Positions 52,959 through 63,551 of a stretch of DNA of 64,000 nucleotides are shown here, in pieces. The notes beneath the pieces were generated by a model. That model made no database searches, was not told where the DNA came from, and saw only the letters and a list, made by a program, of their open reading frames with translations. The DNA comes from Xenorhabdus khoisanae. GTDB lineage: Bacteria > Pseudomonadota > Gammaproteobacteria > Enterobacterales > Enterobacteriaceae. The stretch is from assembly GCF_001037465.1 (NCBI RefSeq), contig NZ_LFCV01000030.1, positions 1 to 64,000 on the forward strand. Reading direction: 5' to 3'. The first letter of the stretch is position 1, and every line of letters begins with the position of its first letter. A program made the translations under genes and the position numbers.

Positions 52959-52995
52959 TTGTAAAACACAAATATATTATTATACTTTAGTATAA
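52959..52995 (+). promoter_or_regulatory. Promoter and operator of the toxin-antitoxin pair
   Basis: TTGTAA (52959-52964), 16-bp spacer, TATACT (52981-52986). A perfect inverted repeat TTATACT-TT-AGTATAA (52980-52995) covers the -10. Binding of the antitoxin, alone or with toxin, would repress the operon, the usual scheme for MazE-type systems. Confidence 0.65.
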
Positions 52996-53018
52996 CTTTA
53001 ATAAAAGGAGGGCCAGAC

Positions 53019-53276
53019 ATGACTGCTGTTGTCATCCGCCAATCTGGTGGAGCTAATATAGTTAGCATCCCAAAAGCCATTGTGAAAACACTTAATTTGC
53101 ATACTGGTTCAAAATTAGACCTATCCATTCAGGATAACAAAATTGTGCTTACACCCATCAAAGAAGAGTTGACGCTGGAATCATTGTTGGCTGGAAGCCC
53201 TAAAGAATGTTTCACGGTAACAGACGAGGATAAAGAGTGGCTCAACGCTAAACCTGTTGGTAAGGAAATACTCTGA
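53019..53276 (+). CDS. AbrB/MazE-type antitoxin
   Basis: 85 residues. The N-terminal swapped-hairpin AbrB DNA-binding domain (GGANIVSIPKAIVKTLNLHT, then L-x-I-x-D-N-K-I-V-L-T-P-I) resembles ChpS and MazE. The C-terminal acidic tail (TVTDEDKEWLNAKP) should wrap the toxin. A strong AGGAGGG precedes the ATG. The stop overlaps the toxin start by one base (TGATG), favouring antitoxin-first coupled translation. E. coli carries chpSB between ytfP and ppa instead. Confidence 0.88.
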   Translation: MTAVVIRQSGGANIVSIPKAIVKTLNLHTGSKLDLSIQDNKIVLTPIKEELTLESLLAGSPKECFTVTDEDKEWLNAKPVGKEIL

Positions 53277-53605
53277 TGTACATACCAGACAAAGGAGATA
53301 TTGTCTCAATAGACTTCGATCCGAGCGCAGGAAAGGAAATCATGAAACGCCGCCCTGCATTCGTGATCTCTCGCAAGATGTTTAATGAGCATACCGGATT
53401 TGCTGTTGTAGCCCCAATCACCAGTACAGTGAGAGGAATGAAGCTAGAAGTTCCCTTACCCGAAGAATTATCTACCCAAGGTACAATTCTCATTCATCAG
53501 GTTAAATCCTTAGATTTTTTGGATCGTCAGGTCAAATTTATTGAGAAAGCACCTCAAGACATTATCGACACAGTGACCGAGATAACTAAGGCCATCATTT
53601 CATAG
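53276..53605 (+). CDS. MazF/PemK-family toxin (ChpB-like)
   Basis: 109 residues of the MazF/PemK mRNA-interferase fold. The signature GDIVSIDFDPSAGKEIMKRRPAFVIS contains the catalytic-loop Arg and the conserved beta-hairpin. VVAPITSTVRG supplies the Thr/Ser of strand 3, and ILIHQVKSLDF precedes the closing helix. It appears intact. The cleavage sequence cannot be told from the sequence. The antitoxin gene lies directly upstream and a shared terminator downstream. Confidence 0.9.
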   Translation: MYIPDKGDIVSIDFDPSAGKEIMKRRPAFVISRKMFNEHTGFAVVAPITSTVRGMKLEVPLPEELSTQGTILIHQVKSLDFLDRQVKFIEKAPQDIIDTVTEITKAIIS

Positions 53606-53692
53606 GTAAGTATTGGGTAAGGGCTCAAGCCAGAGAGTTGCCACACTGTTCGTTGGCTTTCAGAGTCAAAATAATATCTTGGTTTAAATAAT

Positions 53693-53721
53693 AAAAAACG
53701 CTGGCATTGCCAGCGTTTTTT
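53693..53721. terminator. Bidirectional terminator toxin/rplI
   Basis: AAAAAACGCTGGCA / TGCCAGCGTTTTTT around a single base, with T tracts on both strands, between the toxin gene (+) and rplI (-). Confidence 0.9.
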
Positions 53722-53748
53722 GTCACATGTTCTTCAGCTAATCAGGGA

Positions 53749-54201
53749 TTAAGCTTCTGAAACGATGTTAACGTTCAACTGTGCGAATACATCGCTGTGT
53801 ACCTGGAAGTGAACTTCGTGCTCACCAACAGTACGCAGAACGCCGTTAGACAGGCGAACTTCGCTCTTAGATACTTCAACGCCAGCAGCAATAACTGCAT
53901 CAGCGATGTCACGAGTACCGATAGAACCGAACAGTTTACCTTCGTCACCCGCTTTAGAAGCGATGGTGACAGAACCCAGTGCAGTGATTTTCTCTGCACG
54001 AGCTTCTGCTGCTGTCAGAACGTCAGCCAGTTTAGCTTCCAGTTCAGCACGGCGAGCTTCGAAGAATTCGATGTTTTTCTTAGTCGCAGGAACAGCTTTG
54101 CCCTGTGGTACTAAGAAGTTACGGGCATAACCCGCTTTAACGTTAACTTGGTCACCCAGGCTACCCAGGTTTGCTACTTTATCAAGCAGAATAACTTGCA
54201 T
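53749..54201 (-). CDS. rplI: 50S ribosomal protein L9
   Basis: A 150-residue elongated protein. The N-terminal rRNA-binding domain ([33 protein letters not shown]) connects by a long helix to the C-terminal domain. Last gene of rpsF-priB-rpsR-rplI; 38 bp from rpsR. Confidence 0.98.
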   Translation of the reverse strand: MQVILLDKVANLGSLGDQVNVKAGYARNFLVPQGKAVPATKKNIEFFEARRAELEAKLADVLTAAEARAEKITALGSVTIASKAGDEGKLFGSIGTRDIADAVIAAGVEVSKSEVRLSNGVLRTVGEHEVHFQVHSDVFAQLNVNIVSEA

Positions 54202-54239
54202 TACCTTATCCTCTCAAAGTCGTTAATGGACTGAGCCTA

Positions 54240-54789
<550 letters not shown>

Positions 54790-54794
54790 GGTGA

Positions 54795-55193
54795 TTACTC
54801 TTCAGAATCCCCAGCTTCATCAACATCATCAACCAGGTCTTCTTCCAAGACCAGATCACGGCTACGACGTTCGTCTTTAGCCTTAACCATTGGTGATGCT
54901 TCAGTTACTGCGTGCTTAACGCGCATAACCATGCTGCGGATAACGGCATCGTTGAAGCGGAAGTTAGTTTCCAGCTCATCAATCGCTTCTTGTGGCGCTT
55001 CAACGTTCATCAGAACGTAGTGAGCCTTGTGCAGTTTGTTGATTGGGTAAGCCAGTTGACGACGGCCCCAGTCTTCCAGACGGTGAATCTGACCTTGCGC
55101 GTTAGTGATAGTCGCACTGTAACGCTCGATCATGCCCGGAACCTGTTCGCTTTGATCAGGATGGACCATAAAAACAATTTCGTAATGACGCAT
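54795..55193 (-). CDS. rpsF: 30S ribosomal protein S6
   Basis: A 132-residue protein that binds S18; the acidic C-terminus ([13 protein letters not shown]) is where RimK adds glutamates. The start at 55193 ([12 protein letters not shown]) follows AGGAG with eight-base spacing; the ATG two codons upstream is too close. Its leader may carry the S6:S18 feedback site. Confidence 0.97.
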   Translation of the reverse strand: MRHYEIVFMVHPDQSEQVPGMIERYSATITNAQGQIHRLEDWGRRQLAYPINKLHKAHYVLMNVEAPQEAIDELETNFRFNDAVIRSMVMRVKHAVTEASPMVKAKDERRSRDLVLEEDLVDDVDEAGDSEE

Positions 55194-55234
55194 TAGCATT
55201 GCTCCTTACGGATTATTCAGCCTCCTGTCAGGGT

Positions 55235-55277
55235 CAGCCGTGGCCCATGGAGGCAAGGAACGTGTTTAGTACGGCTG
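55235..55277 (-). promoter_or_regulatory. rpsF leader stem-loop (candidate S6:S18 autoregulatory element)
   Basis: CAGCCGT and ACGGCTG form a 7-bp stem in the rpsF leader, enclosing a smaller GC-rich structure. Many bacteria carry an S6:S18-binding structure with a CCG motif here. The position fits, but the exact consensus was not verified. Confidence 0.45.
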
Positions 55278-55292
55278 AAAAATCGACGCGTC

Positions 55293-55321
55293 ACTATACC
55301 CGTACAAGACAAAAAACTCAA
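55293..55321 (-). promoter_or_regulatory. sigma-70 promoter of rpsF-priB-rpsR-rplI
   Basis: TTGAGT (-35), 17-bp spacer, TATAGT (-10) on the minus strand, about 100 bp upstream of rpsF. Confidence 0.7.
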
Positions 55322-55383
55322 GATACCGGTAAAGAAAACGCGTTTATTCTTCTTTCAGACGCTTTCGAATGAAAGAACTTGAA

Positions 55384-56121
55384 TTATTGAGTGTTTCTCT
55401 GGCGCACGATTTCAAACAGGCATACCCCTGTAGCAACCGATACATTCAAGGAAGAAACTGAACCCGCCATAGGAATACTGATCAGCTCATCGCAGTGTTC
55501 GCGGGTCAGTCGGCGCATACCCTCACCTTCCGCGCCCATGACCAAGGCCATAGGGCCAGTCAGTTTGCTCTCATATAACGCATGAGTCGCTTCTCCCGCA
55601 GTGCCAACGACCCAGATATTGTGTTCTTGCAGTAAGCGCAGGGTACGGGCAAGGTTGGTAACGCGAATCAGTGGAACGCTTTCCGCCGCGCCACAGGCAA
55701 CTTTTTTCGCTGTCGCATTCAGTTGTGCTGAACGATCGCGCGGAACGATAACCGCATCAACCCCCGCAGCATCCGCAGTACGCAGGCAAGCTCCAAGATT
55801 ATGTGGATCGGTGACGCCATCCAATACCAGCAGGAATGGACGATCCAACCCTGATAATAAATCAGGCAGATCACTTTCCTGATACTGACGCCCCGGTTTA
55901 ACCCGTGCAATGATTCCTTGGTGTACCGCGCCTTCTGTCTGGGCATCCAGCCATTGGCGATTGGCAAGTTGCACAGCAATGCCGATGCTTTCCAGTTCCT
56001 GCAACAATGGGGTTAAACGGCGATCTTCACGCCCTTTCAATACATAAACTTCCATGAAGCGTTGTGGATCGCTCTCCAACAAAGCTTTAACGGCATGAAT
56101 ACCGTAGATAATTTCACTCAT
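55384..56121 (-). CDS. rlmB: 23S rRNA Gm2251 2'-O-methyltransferase RlmB
   Basis: A 245-residue SPOUT-class methyltransferase. An N-terminal substrate-binding domain ([17 protein letters not shown]) is followed by the trefoil-knot domain ([51 protein letters not shown]). Dimeric enzyme modifying the peptidyl-transferase P loop. Downstream of rnr with a 57-bp gap. Confidence 0.97.
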   Translation of the reverse strand: MSEIIYGIHAVKALLESDPQRFMEVYVLKGREDRRLTPLLQELESIGIAVQLANRQWLDAQTEGAVHQGIIARVKPGRQYQESDLPDLLSGLDRPFLLVLDGVTDPHNLGACLRTADAAGVDAVIVPRDRSAQLNATAKKVACGAAESVPLIRVTNLARTLRLLQEHNIWVVGTAGEATHALYESKLTGPMALVMGAEGEGMRRLTREHCDELISIPMAGSVSSLNVSVATGVCLFEIVRQRNTQ

Positions 56122-56178
56122 GACTGGCTAATACCTAACTCACTGATTAACTGTTTTTACCGGCTGTTTTATGGGCTA

Positions 56179-58737
56179 TTAACCCGCTCTTTTTTTCGCG
56201 CGTTTCGCTTTCAGTTTTGCCGTAATTCTTTTGGTCTTGTCAGACTGTTTTTTCTTTTTGCTTTGCTTGGTATTACTTTGATCTTCATTACCTTGAGTAG
56301 CATTACTTTGATGAGTATTGCCTTGCTTAGCATTGCTTTTCTTGGACGATTTAGGCTTTTCCGCACTTTTCTTTTTACTGAAAGCGCCATCTGACTCAAC
56401 ATTGGCTGATTTTTTATAATCACGGCCTTTTCTGTCATTTTTACGTTCTGGCCTGCCTTTTTTCGCTTTATCGCGCGCTGTTTTACCTTGGTTTCGTGCC
56501 TTACGCGTTGTTGAAAGCAAAGTAAAATCAATATTACGTTCATCCATGTGAACCGCTTCTACGCGGATTTCAACCTCGTCACCAAGGCGATAAGTCTGCC
56601 CAGAAGATTCACCAATCAAACGCTGACCAACATTATCATATCGATAATAATCGTTATCCAGCGTCGAAACATGCACCAAACCATCAATGAACAGATCATG
56701 CAAACGAACAAAGAAGCCAAAGCCTGTCACGCTGGTAATCAATCCGGTGAAAACATTGCCTACCTGATCCTGCATGAAATCACATTTCAGCCAATCTGCT
56801 ACATCCCTTGTTGCTTCGTCGGCACGGCGTTCCGTCATGGAGCAATGATTACCCAGTTGCAGCATGTGATCCATATCATTATGCCAACCGCCTGTCGGTG
56901 TCGAGCTATGTTCAGCGATACTATGTTTAACAACACCATGTTTAACAACACCATGTTCAACAACACCATTCTCTTGCGATAATAAGTACTTGATCGCTCG
57001 GTGTAACGCCAAATCAGGATAGCGGCGAATCGGTGAAGTAAAGTGAGAATAAGCACGCAGCGACAAGCCAAAGTGACCACGGTTTTCAGGCTCATAGATC
57101 GCTTGTTTCATTGAACGCAGCAGCATGGTCTGCAACAGCTCATGATCCGGCCGATCCGCGACGTCCTTCATCAACTGTGCATAGTCTTTCGGTTCTGGTT
57201 TCATCCCACCCAATAGACTCAGCCCCAATTCGTTGAAGACTGAACGCAGGTTCAGAATACTCTCTTCTCTTGGTCGGTCATGAATACGATATAACGCAGG
57301 CTCCTGATATTTCTCAACAAAGCGAGCCGCAGCGATATTTGCCAGAATCATGCACTCTTCAATAAGTTTATGCGCATCGTTGCGTACAACTGGCTCGATC
57401 CGCTCAATACGACGTTCCGCATTAAAAATAAACTTGGCTTCTTCAGATTCAAACGAAATGGCACCACGCTGTTCACGTGCCTGTTCTAATGCCTGATAAA
57501 GTTCATGCAGATGCTCAATATGATTCACCAGTGGTTTATAGTGATCACGCACCTCCTGATCGCCCTGCAAGATTTTCCAGACTTTCGTATAAGTCAAACG
57601 AGCATGTGAATTCATCACTGCTTCGTAAAACTTATAGGAAGATAGTTTGCCTTGGGCAGAAACCGTCATTTCGCACACCATACACAGGCGATCGACTTCT
57701 GGATTGAGGGAACACAATCCATTCGACAGCACTTCCGGCAACATCGGTACAACCTGAGAAGGGAAGTAGACCGAATTACCCCGGCTACGTGCTTCTGTAT
57801 CCAACGGTGTCTGCGGGCGAACGTAGTAACTGACATCGGCAATCGCAACCCATAAACGCCAGCCACCACCGCGTTTTCTTTCGCAATACACGGCATCATC
57901 AAAGTCACGGGCATCTTCGCCATCGATCGTCACCAACGGTAATTCACGTAAATCAACACGACCTTGTTTGGCAGATTCCGGAACGTTTTCATCCAGATCG
58001 GCCACCTGTGTTTCTACCATTGGTGACCAGCTATGGGGGATTTCATGGGTACGAAGCGCAATTTCGACCGCCATGTTCGTTCCCATCGTTTCGCCCAGCA
58101 CTTCAACAATTTTACCTATGGCCTTGGTTCGGCGGGTCGGGCGATTCGTCAATTCAACCACCACAACGCTCCCCATTCTTGCCCCGCAAATTTCCTCTTT
58201 GGGGATCAAGATATCGAAACACAAGCGGCTATCATCAGGAACGACAAAGCCCATGCCAGCATCCATGAAGTATCGCCCAACGATTTGGCTGCTCTTTGGC
58301 TCCAATACCCGCACGATGCGCACTTCAATGCGGCCTTTTCTGTCTGATTGCAAAGGCTGCGCCAGTATAACATCACCATGGATTGCTATTTTCATCTGCT
58401 CAGAAGGCAGATAAAAATCTTCTTTGTGGCCTTCCACACGCAGGAAGCCATATCCATCACGATGCCCAATCACCGTACCTTTCAATAAATCCAGCCTTTC
58501 TGGCAACGCGTAACATTGACGGCGGGTAAAAACCAACTGCCCATCGCGTTCCATTGCCCGCAAACGGCGGCGCAATGCTTCTTGTGCTTCTGCACTGGTT
58601 AACTCAAGTTCTTGTGCTAATTCCTGACGGCTTACCGGAATGGTGTGTTTAGAAATGATATCCAAGATGTATTCACGGCTTGGGATAGGAGATTCGTATT
58701 TTTCAGCCTCTCGTTCCTGAAAAGGATCTTTTGACAT
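56179..58737 (-). CDS. rnr: Exoribonuclease R (RNase R)
   Basis: A processive 3'-to-5' exonuclease that degrades structured RNA and is involved in tmRNA quality control. 852 residues: winged helix (about 20-90), cold-shock domains, RNB catalytic domain with [15 protein letters not shown]1 domain ([15 protein letters not shown]), and a Lys-rich tail. Two lineage-specific expansions exist: an in-frame repeat (His-Gly-Val-Val-Lys/Glu units) in the RNB domain and an Asn/Gln/Lys-rich C-terminal tail, making it about 40 residues longer than E. coli. The start at 58737 follows GAGG; the longer frame overlaps nsrR. Confidence 0.97.
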   Translation of the reverse strand: MSKDPFQEREAEKYESPIPSREYILDIISKHTIPVSRQELAQELELTSAEAQEALRRRLRAMERDGQLVFTRRQCYALPERLDLLKGTVIGHRDGYGFLRVEGHKEDFYLPSEQMKIAIHGDVILAQPLQSDRKGRIEVRIVRVLEPKSSQIVGRYFMDAGMGFVVPDDSRLCFDILIPKEEICGARMGSVVVVELTNRPTRRTKAIGKIVEVLGETMGTNMAVEIALRTHEIPHSWSPMVETQVADLDENVPESAKQGRVDLRELPLVTIDGEDARDFDDAVYCERKRGGGWRLWVAIADVSYYVRPQTPLDTEARSRGNSVYFPSQVVPMLPEVLSNGLCSLNPEVDRLCMVCEMTVSAQGKLSSYKFYEAVMNSHARLTYTKVWKILQGDQEVRDHYKPLVNHIEHLHELYQALEQAREQRGAISFESEEAKFIFNAERRIERIEPVVRNDAHKLIEECMILANIAAARFVEKYQEPALYRIHDRPREESILNLRSVFNELGLSLLGGMKPEPKDYAQLMKDVADRPDHELLQTMLLRSMKQAIYEPENRGHFGLSLRAYSHFTSPIRRYPDLALHRAIKYLLSQENGVVEHGVVKHGVVKHSIAEHSSTPTGGWHNDMDHMLQLGNHCSMTERRADEATRDVADWLKCDFMQDQVGNVFTGLITSVTGFGFFVRLHDLFIDGLVHVSTLDNDYYRYDNVGQRLIGESSGQTYRLGDEVEIRVEAVHMDERNIDFTLLSTTRKARNQGKTARDKAKKGRPERKNDRKGRDYKKSANVESDGAFSKKKSAEKPKSSKKSNAKQGNTHQSNATQGNEDQSNTKQSKKKKQSDKTKRITAKLKAKRAKKRAG
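56911..56970. repeat. Four tandem 15-bp units in rnr
   Basis: Two identical units TTTAACAACACCATG are flanked by one degenerate copy on each side (56911-56925 and 56956-56970). On the coding strand they encode His-Gly-Val-Val-Lys/Glu type pentapeptides in a surface loop of the RNB domain. Copy changes stay in frame. Confidence 0.88.
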
Positions 58738-58781
58738 CGTCATTCCTCTGTTGTCATCAGCAAGCTGTTTATCCCCCTGCT

Positions 58782-59201
58782 TCACTTAATCAGAAGCAAT
58801 TGATAAAGGGGACGATTGTCTTCAACCATATCGGCCAAAGTATGTTTATCCAACTCTTCCAAAAAATTTTCTACCGCTTGATTCAAGACTGATTTTAAGC
58901 GACATGCAGGCGTTATTTGACAGGCACTACAGTTAACCAATGAAAGTGGTTCCAATGAACGAACCACATCACCAATTCTGATCTCGCTGGCAGGTTTACC
59001 CAGACTTATGCCACCATTTTTTCCCCTGACAGCATTCACCAATCCTAAGTGACTCAGTTGATTGATGATCTTTACCATATGATTACGTGATAAACCATAA
59101 ACTTCAGTTACCTCTGTAATGCTCGTCATTTGACCTTCCGGTAAAGAAGCCATGTAAATCAAGGCACGTAGTCCATAATCAGTAAAACTGGTTAACTGCA
59201 C
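58782..59201 (-). CDS. nsrR: Nitric oxide-sensing repressor NsrR (Rrf2 family)
   Basis: A 139-residue iron-sulfur repressor of NO-detoxification genes. The N-terminal winged helix ([49 protein letters not shown]) is typical. The three cluster cysteines are present in [12 protein letters not shown], but the first spacing is C-x2-C instead of the E. coli C-x4-C. The start is a GTG at 59201 behind GAGG, matching the E. coli GTG start; a GTG two codons earlier overlaps the Shine-Dalgarno. Upstream of rnr and probably co-transcribed with rnr-rlmB. Confidence 0.95.
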   Translation of the reverse strand: MQLTSFTDYGLRALIYMASLPEGQMTSITEVTEVYGLSRNHMVKIINQLSHLGLVNAVRGKNGGISLGKPASEIRIGDVVRSLEPLSLVNCSACQITPACRLKSVLNQAVENFLEELDKHTLADMVEDNRPLYQLLLIK

Positions 59202-59390
59202 ACTCACCTCTGAGAGACTGAATATAACGGGGGTTTATTTGGAACCAAAAAATGTCTGTTTGTTGGTTTTCGTTAGTTGTTCATTATTATGTGGGTATTT
59301 TAAAAATTAAGCAAAACGGGCGATTCGCTTCTTTATTTTTTTATCTGTAAATTCCTTTATCTATGAATTTCTTTAGCTATAAAAAGTAAA

Positions 59391-59411
59391 AACCGGGCAT
59401 TAAGCCCGGTT
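59391..59411 (-). terminator. Terminator of purA
   Basis: AACCGGGC / GCCCGGTT with a 5-base loop, followed by TTTTACTTTTT on the minus strand, about 27 bases past the purA stop. Confidence 0.85.
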
Positions 59412-59437
59412 ATTTGCCCAAAAGATTAAGCTATCAA

Positions 59438-60745
<1,308 letters not shown>

Positions 60746-60879
60746 TCACTCGGTTGCTTAAAAATGGATTCTAACATCTCATTTAGCACCTTTCAGTATT
60801 TTTTGTTACTTCTGTTATTTCGTTTCGTCATATAAATGGGCTGCTAAGTAAACATTGGTAATGAAAATAACATGCAAAA

Positions 60880-60939
60880 AAGCCACTATATGTTTTTTTA
60901 CAGTGGCTTAGGAAGCGGCCAGACACACGCTGGCCGCTT
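60880..60939 (-). terminator. Tandem stem-loops after hflC
   Basis: Two structures in a row: AAGCGGCCAG / CTGGCCGCTT (60913-60939), then AAGCCACT / AGTGGCTT (60880-60909), the latter followed by six T on the minus strand. Together they should end the hflX-hflK-hflC transcript. Confidence 0.8.
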
Positions 60940-60994
60940 TAGGTTTATTTTGCCAATTAAAGTAGATTGGAGGCTATTTGCCCGTCAAAACCAC

Positions 60995-61993
60995 TTAATC
61001 ATTCGCACGATTGTGTTGCTTAGTCGGCTCTTTCATATAACGGAAGAAATCGTTATCCGGGCTGAGCACCATGATGTTGCCATCATTTTTGAAGCTATTT
61101 TCATAAGCACGCAGGCTACGGATGAATGCGTAGAATTCCGGATCTTTGCTGAATGAGTCAGCAAACAATTTGGTTGCTTCCGCATCACCTTCACCGCGTA
61201 AAACCAATGCCTCACTTTTTGCTGCGGCCTTGATTTCAGTCGCTGTCTTATCAGCGGCTGCACGGATTTTCTCAGCTTCTTCCAGACCTTGTGAACGATG
61301 GCGACGGGCTACCGCTTCACGTTCTGCACGCATACGCTGATAAATTGCGTCTGAGACTTCATCTGGCAAGTTAATTTGCTTGATACGAACGTCCACAACT
61401 TCAATCCCCAATGCTGCCATACTGTTCGGGTTCAGGATTGGTTGTTTACCTTTCGTTTCTTTCTCCACTCGGGCCGCTGCCGAAGCAATCTCGTTATCAG
61501 CAGTATCAGCATCACTTGTTCCCAAGTTCAGCGCATCACGCACATCTGTCGTCAAACGACCACGAGAATCTGTCACGATGCCACGGACATCCAAACGACC
61601 AATCTCAGAACGCAGACGGTCACTGAATTTACGTTTCAACAGCAGTTCAGCCTGAGAAATTTCTCCATTACCTGTTGCCAGATAATATCTGCTGAAATCG
61701 TTAATGCGCCACTTCAGATAAGAGTCAACAATCAGGTCTTTATTTTCACTTGTCAGGAAACGGTCAGCTTTGATATCCATAGTCTGGATACGAGCATCAA
61801 GCGTTTTAACAGTTTCAATAAATGGAATTTTGAAGTGCGGACCAGGCTGATAAACCACAGGTTTATTTTCAGCGTCACGCATAACTTTGCCAAAACGCAG
61901 CACGATGCCACGCTGACCTTCATATACGATAAATATCGACGAATACAGCCCAACCAATATGATGGCAATAGCAAAGACGAACGACTTACGCAT
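60995..61993 (-). CDS. hflC: FtsH regulator HflC
   Basis: A 332-residue SPFH/prohibitin-domain protein with one N-terminal membrane segment (about 4-22), mostly periplasmic. Forms a large cage with HflK around FtsH and modulates its proteolysis. Conserved YEGQRGIVLRFGKV and the helical AEREAVARRHRSQGLEEAE region. Two bases separate it from hflK, so the pair is coupled. Confidence 0.97.
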   Translation of the reverse strand: MRKSFVFAIAIILVGLYSSIFIVYEGQRGIVLRFGKVMRDAENKPVVYQPGPHFKIPFIETVKTLDARIQTMDIKADRFLTSENKDLIVDSYLKWRINDFSRYYLATGNGEISQAELLLKRKFSDRLRSEIGRLDVRGIVTDSRGRLTTDVRDALNLGTSDADTADNEIASAAARVEKETKGKQPILNPNSMAALGIEVVDVRIKQINLPDEVSDAIYQRMRAEREAVARRHRSQGLEEAEKIRAAADKTATEIKAAAKSEALVLRGEGDAEATKLFADSFSKDPEFYAFIRSLRAYENSFKNDGNIMVLSPDNDFFRYMKEPTKQHNRAND

Positions 61994-61995
61994 GA

Positions 61996-63231
61996 TTATG
62001 GTCTCCCTTGTCTTAGCGTCTCACCACGCAGGTTGTTTGAATCACCATAGCCTGAATTGCCATAGCCAGAATCGGTTGAACGCCCTTGTGTAGATGTAGG
62101 ATGTGTCGTATTACGCTGTTCTGGGGCGACTTTAGCGTCCTGATGACGTGTCGGCATTTCAGACTGGTTACGTAAAACTTGATCTAATGGTAATACCAGC
62201 ATGTTGTTGCTCTTTTCGTTTGCAATAACTTTGCGGGTCTGACTCAGAATACGTTCCATTGTTTCAATGTAAAGACGCTCACGGGTAATTTCCGGTGCAG
62301 CTTTATACTCAGGCAGAATTTTGGCAAAACTTGCCACTTCACCCTGTGCATTCAATACCACACTCACTTTATAGGCTTTAGCATCTTCAATGATACGTTG
62401 AGCATAACCCTTGGCTATTGGCAGAACTGAGTTTTTATAAGCGTCTGCTTCACGGATGGTTTTCTGCTCTTCTTCGCGGGCGGCGATAACATCATCAAAT
62501 GCCGCTTTCACCTCTTCTGGTGGACGCGCAGTTTGGAAGTTAACGTCCAGCAACGTGATCCCCATGTTGTACGGACGAATAGTTTCCTCCAGTACTTTCT
62601 GAGTATCGTTACGCACAATCGTACGGTCTGCTGTCAGAATTTTTTCCATTGAGTATTTGCCAACCACGCCACGCACAGCGCTGTCTGTCGCTTGACGCAG
62701 GCTGTTATCAGGATTGGTGACATTGAAAAGATAAGCTTCAGGGTTAGTGACACGGTACTGAACGTTCATCTCAGCACGCACAACGTTTTCATCTGATGTC
62801 AGCATGACACCCGTTGTTGCCAGTTCACGAACAGATTCGACGTTAACGGCACGTACTCGATCGATAAACGTCATTTTCCAGTTCAAGCCAGGCTGAACAA
62901 CGTGGTTAAATTTACCCAACCGAGTAACTACACCACGCTCTGTTTCTTTAATCGTATAGAAACCACTTACAACCCAGACAACAACTGCAACAGCGACGGC
63001 AAGACCAATAAGACGCCCGCCAAATTTAGAGTTCTGTTCAGAACCATTTCCACCTTTGTTTCCACCGAGACCACCGAGCTTTTCACTCAGTTTACGGAAC
63101 AGATCGTCGAGATCAGTTGCTCCACGGTTTCGACCACCTTTATTGTTGCCGCCGGAGTTGCCGCCATTATTATTGCTGCTTCCCCACGGGTCGCGGTCCT
63201 GTCCGTTATTACCGGGCTGATTCCACGCCAT
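61996..63231 (-). CDS. hflK: FtsH regulator HflK
   Basis: A 411-residue partner of HflC. A Gly/Asn-rich cytosolic N-terminus (about 1-70) is followed by a membrane segment (about 75-95) and the SPFH domain (KETERGVVTRLGKF, TSDENVVRAEMNVQYRV). A Ser/Gly-rich tail closes it. Start MAWNQPGNNGQDRDPWG as in E. coli. It lies 320 bp from hflX, a larger gap than usual. Confidence 0.97.
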   Translation of the reverse strand: MAWNQPGNNGQDRDPWGSSNNNGGNSGGNNKGGRNRGATDLDDLFRKLSEKLGGLGGNKGGNGSEQNSKFGGRLIGLAVAVAVVVWVVSGFYTIKETERGVVTRLGKFNHVVQPGLNWKMTFIDRVRAVNVESVRELATTGVMLTSDENVVRAEMNVQYRVTNPEAYLFNVTNPDNSLRQATDSAVRGVVGKYSMEKILTADRTIVRNDTQKVLEETIRPYNMGITLLDVNFQTARPPEEVKAAFDDVIAAREEEQKTIREADAYKNSVLPIAKGYAQRIIEDAKAYKVSVVLNAQGEVASFAKILPEYKAAPEITRERLYIETMERILSQTRKVIANEKSNNMLVLPLDQVLRNQSEMPTRHQDAKVAPEQRNTTHPTSTQGRSTDSGYGNSGYGDSNNLRGETLRQGRP

Positions 63232-63551
63232 GTTTTAGCTCCACTTTTTAGTTTTTACTGGTTTTTCAGAGGTGACTGCTCTCCACCCTGATGGGTGAGG
63301 CTTCCCACTTCACAGGCCGTTGCCTGTTCCTGACAGGTCTGACAGCGGCCTCCATGGGCAGAAACAACAAATTTCGTTGTTTTTGTAAGCAACCAATATT
63401 ATTTGGTGATACTTTTGACAGTGCAATTCAGTCACTGCAATTTTGGCACAGTCATTTCATCACCGCCATTCCATCTCCGCTACGCCATGACCATAAGCAC
63501 CTTGAAATGGCGGGTAAAATGATACCTTGTTTGTTGCTCTGCGCCAATCAA
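63232..63551. other. hflX-hflK intergenic region with several stem-loops
   Basis: 320 bp without a supported gene. Minus-strand RNA could form an interrupted hairpin from GGCCGTTG / CAGCGGCC (63315-63350, with an inner CCTGT / ACAGG stem), a CACCC / GGGTG hairpin (63284-63297), and a short ACAAC / GTTGT stem with a T run on the plus strand near 63364-63385. These may be processing, attenuation or promoter-linked elements; no terminator with a good minus-strand T run is seen. Confidence 0.5.

Noticed and set aside
58738-58785. Earlier start of rnr overlapping nsrR
   Set aside because: The added 16 residues lack family similarity, and the ATG at 58737 has a well-placed GAGG.
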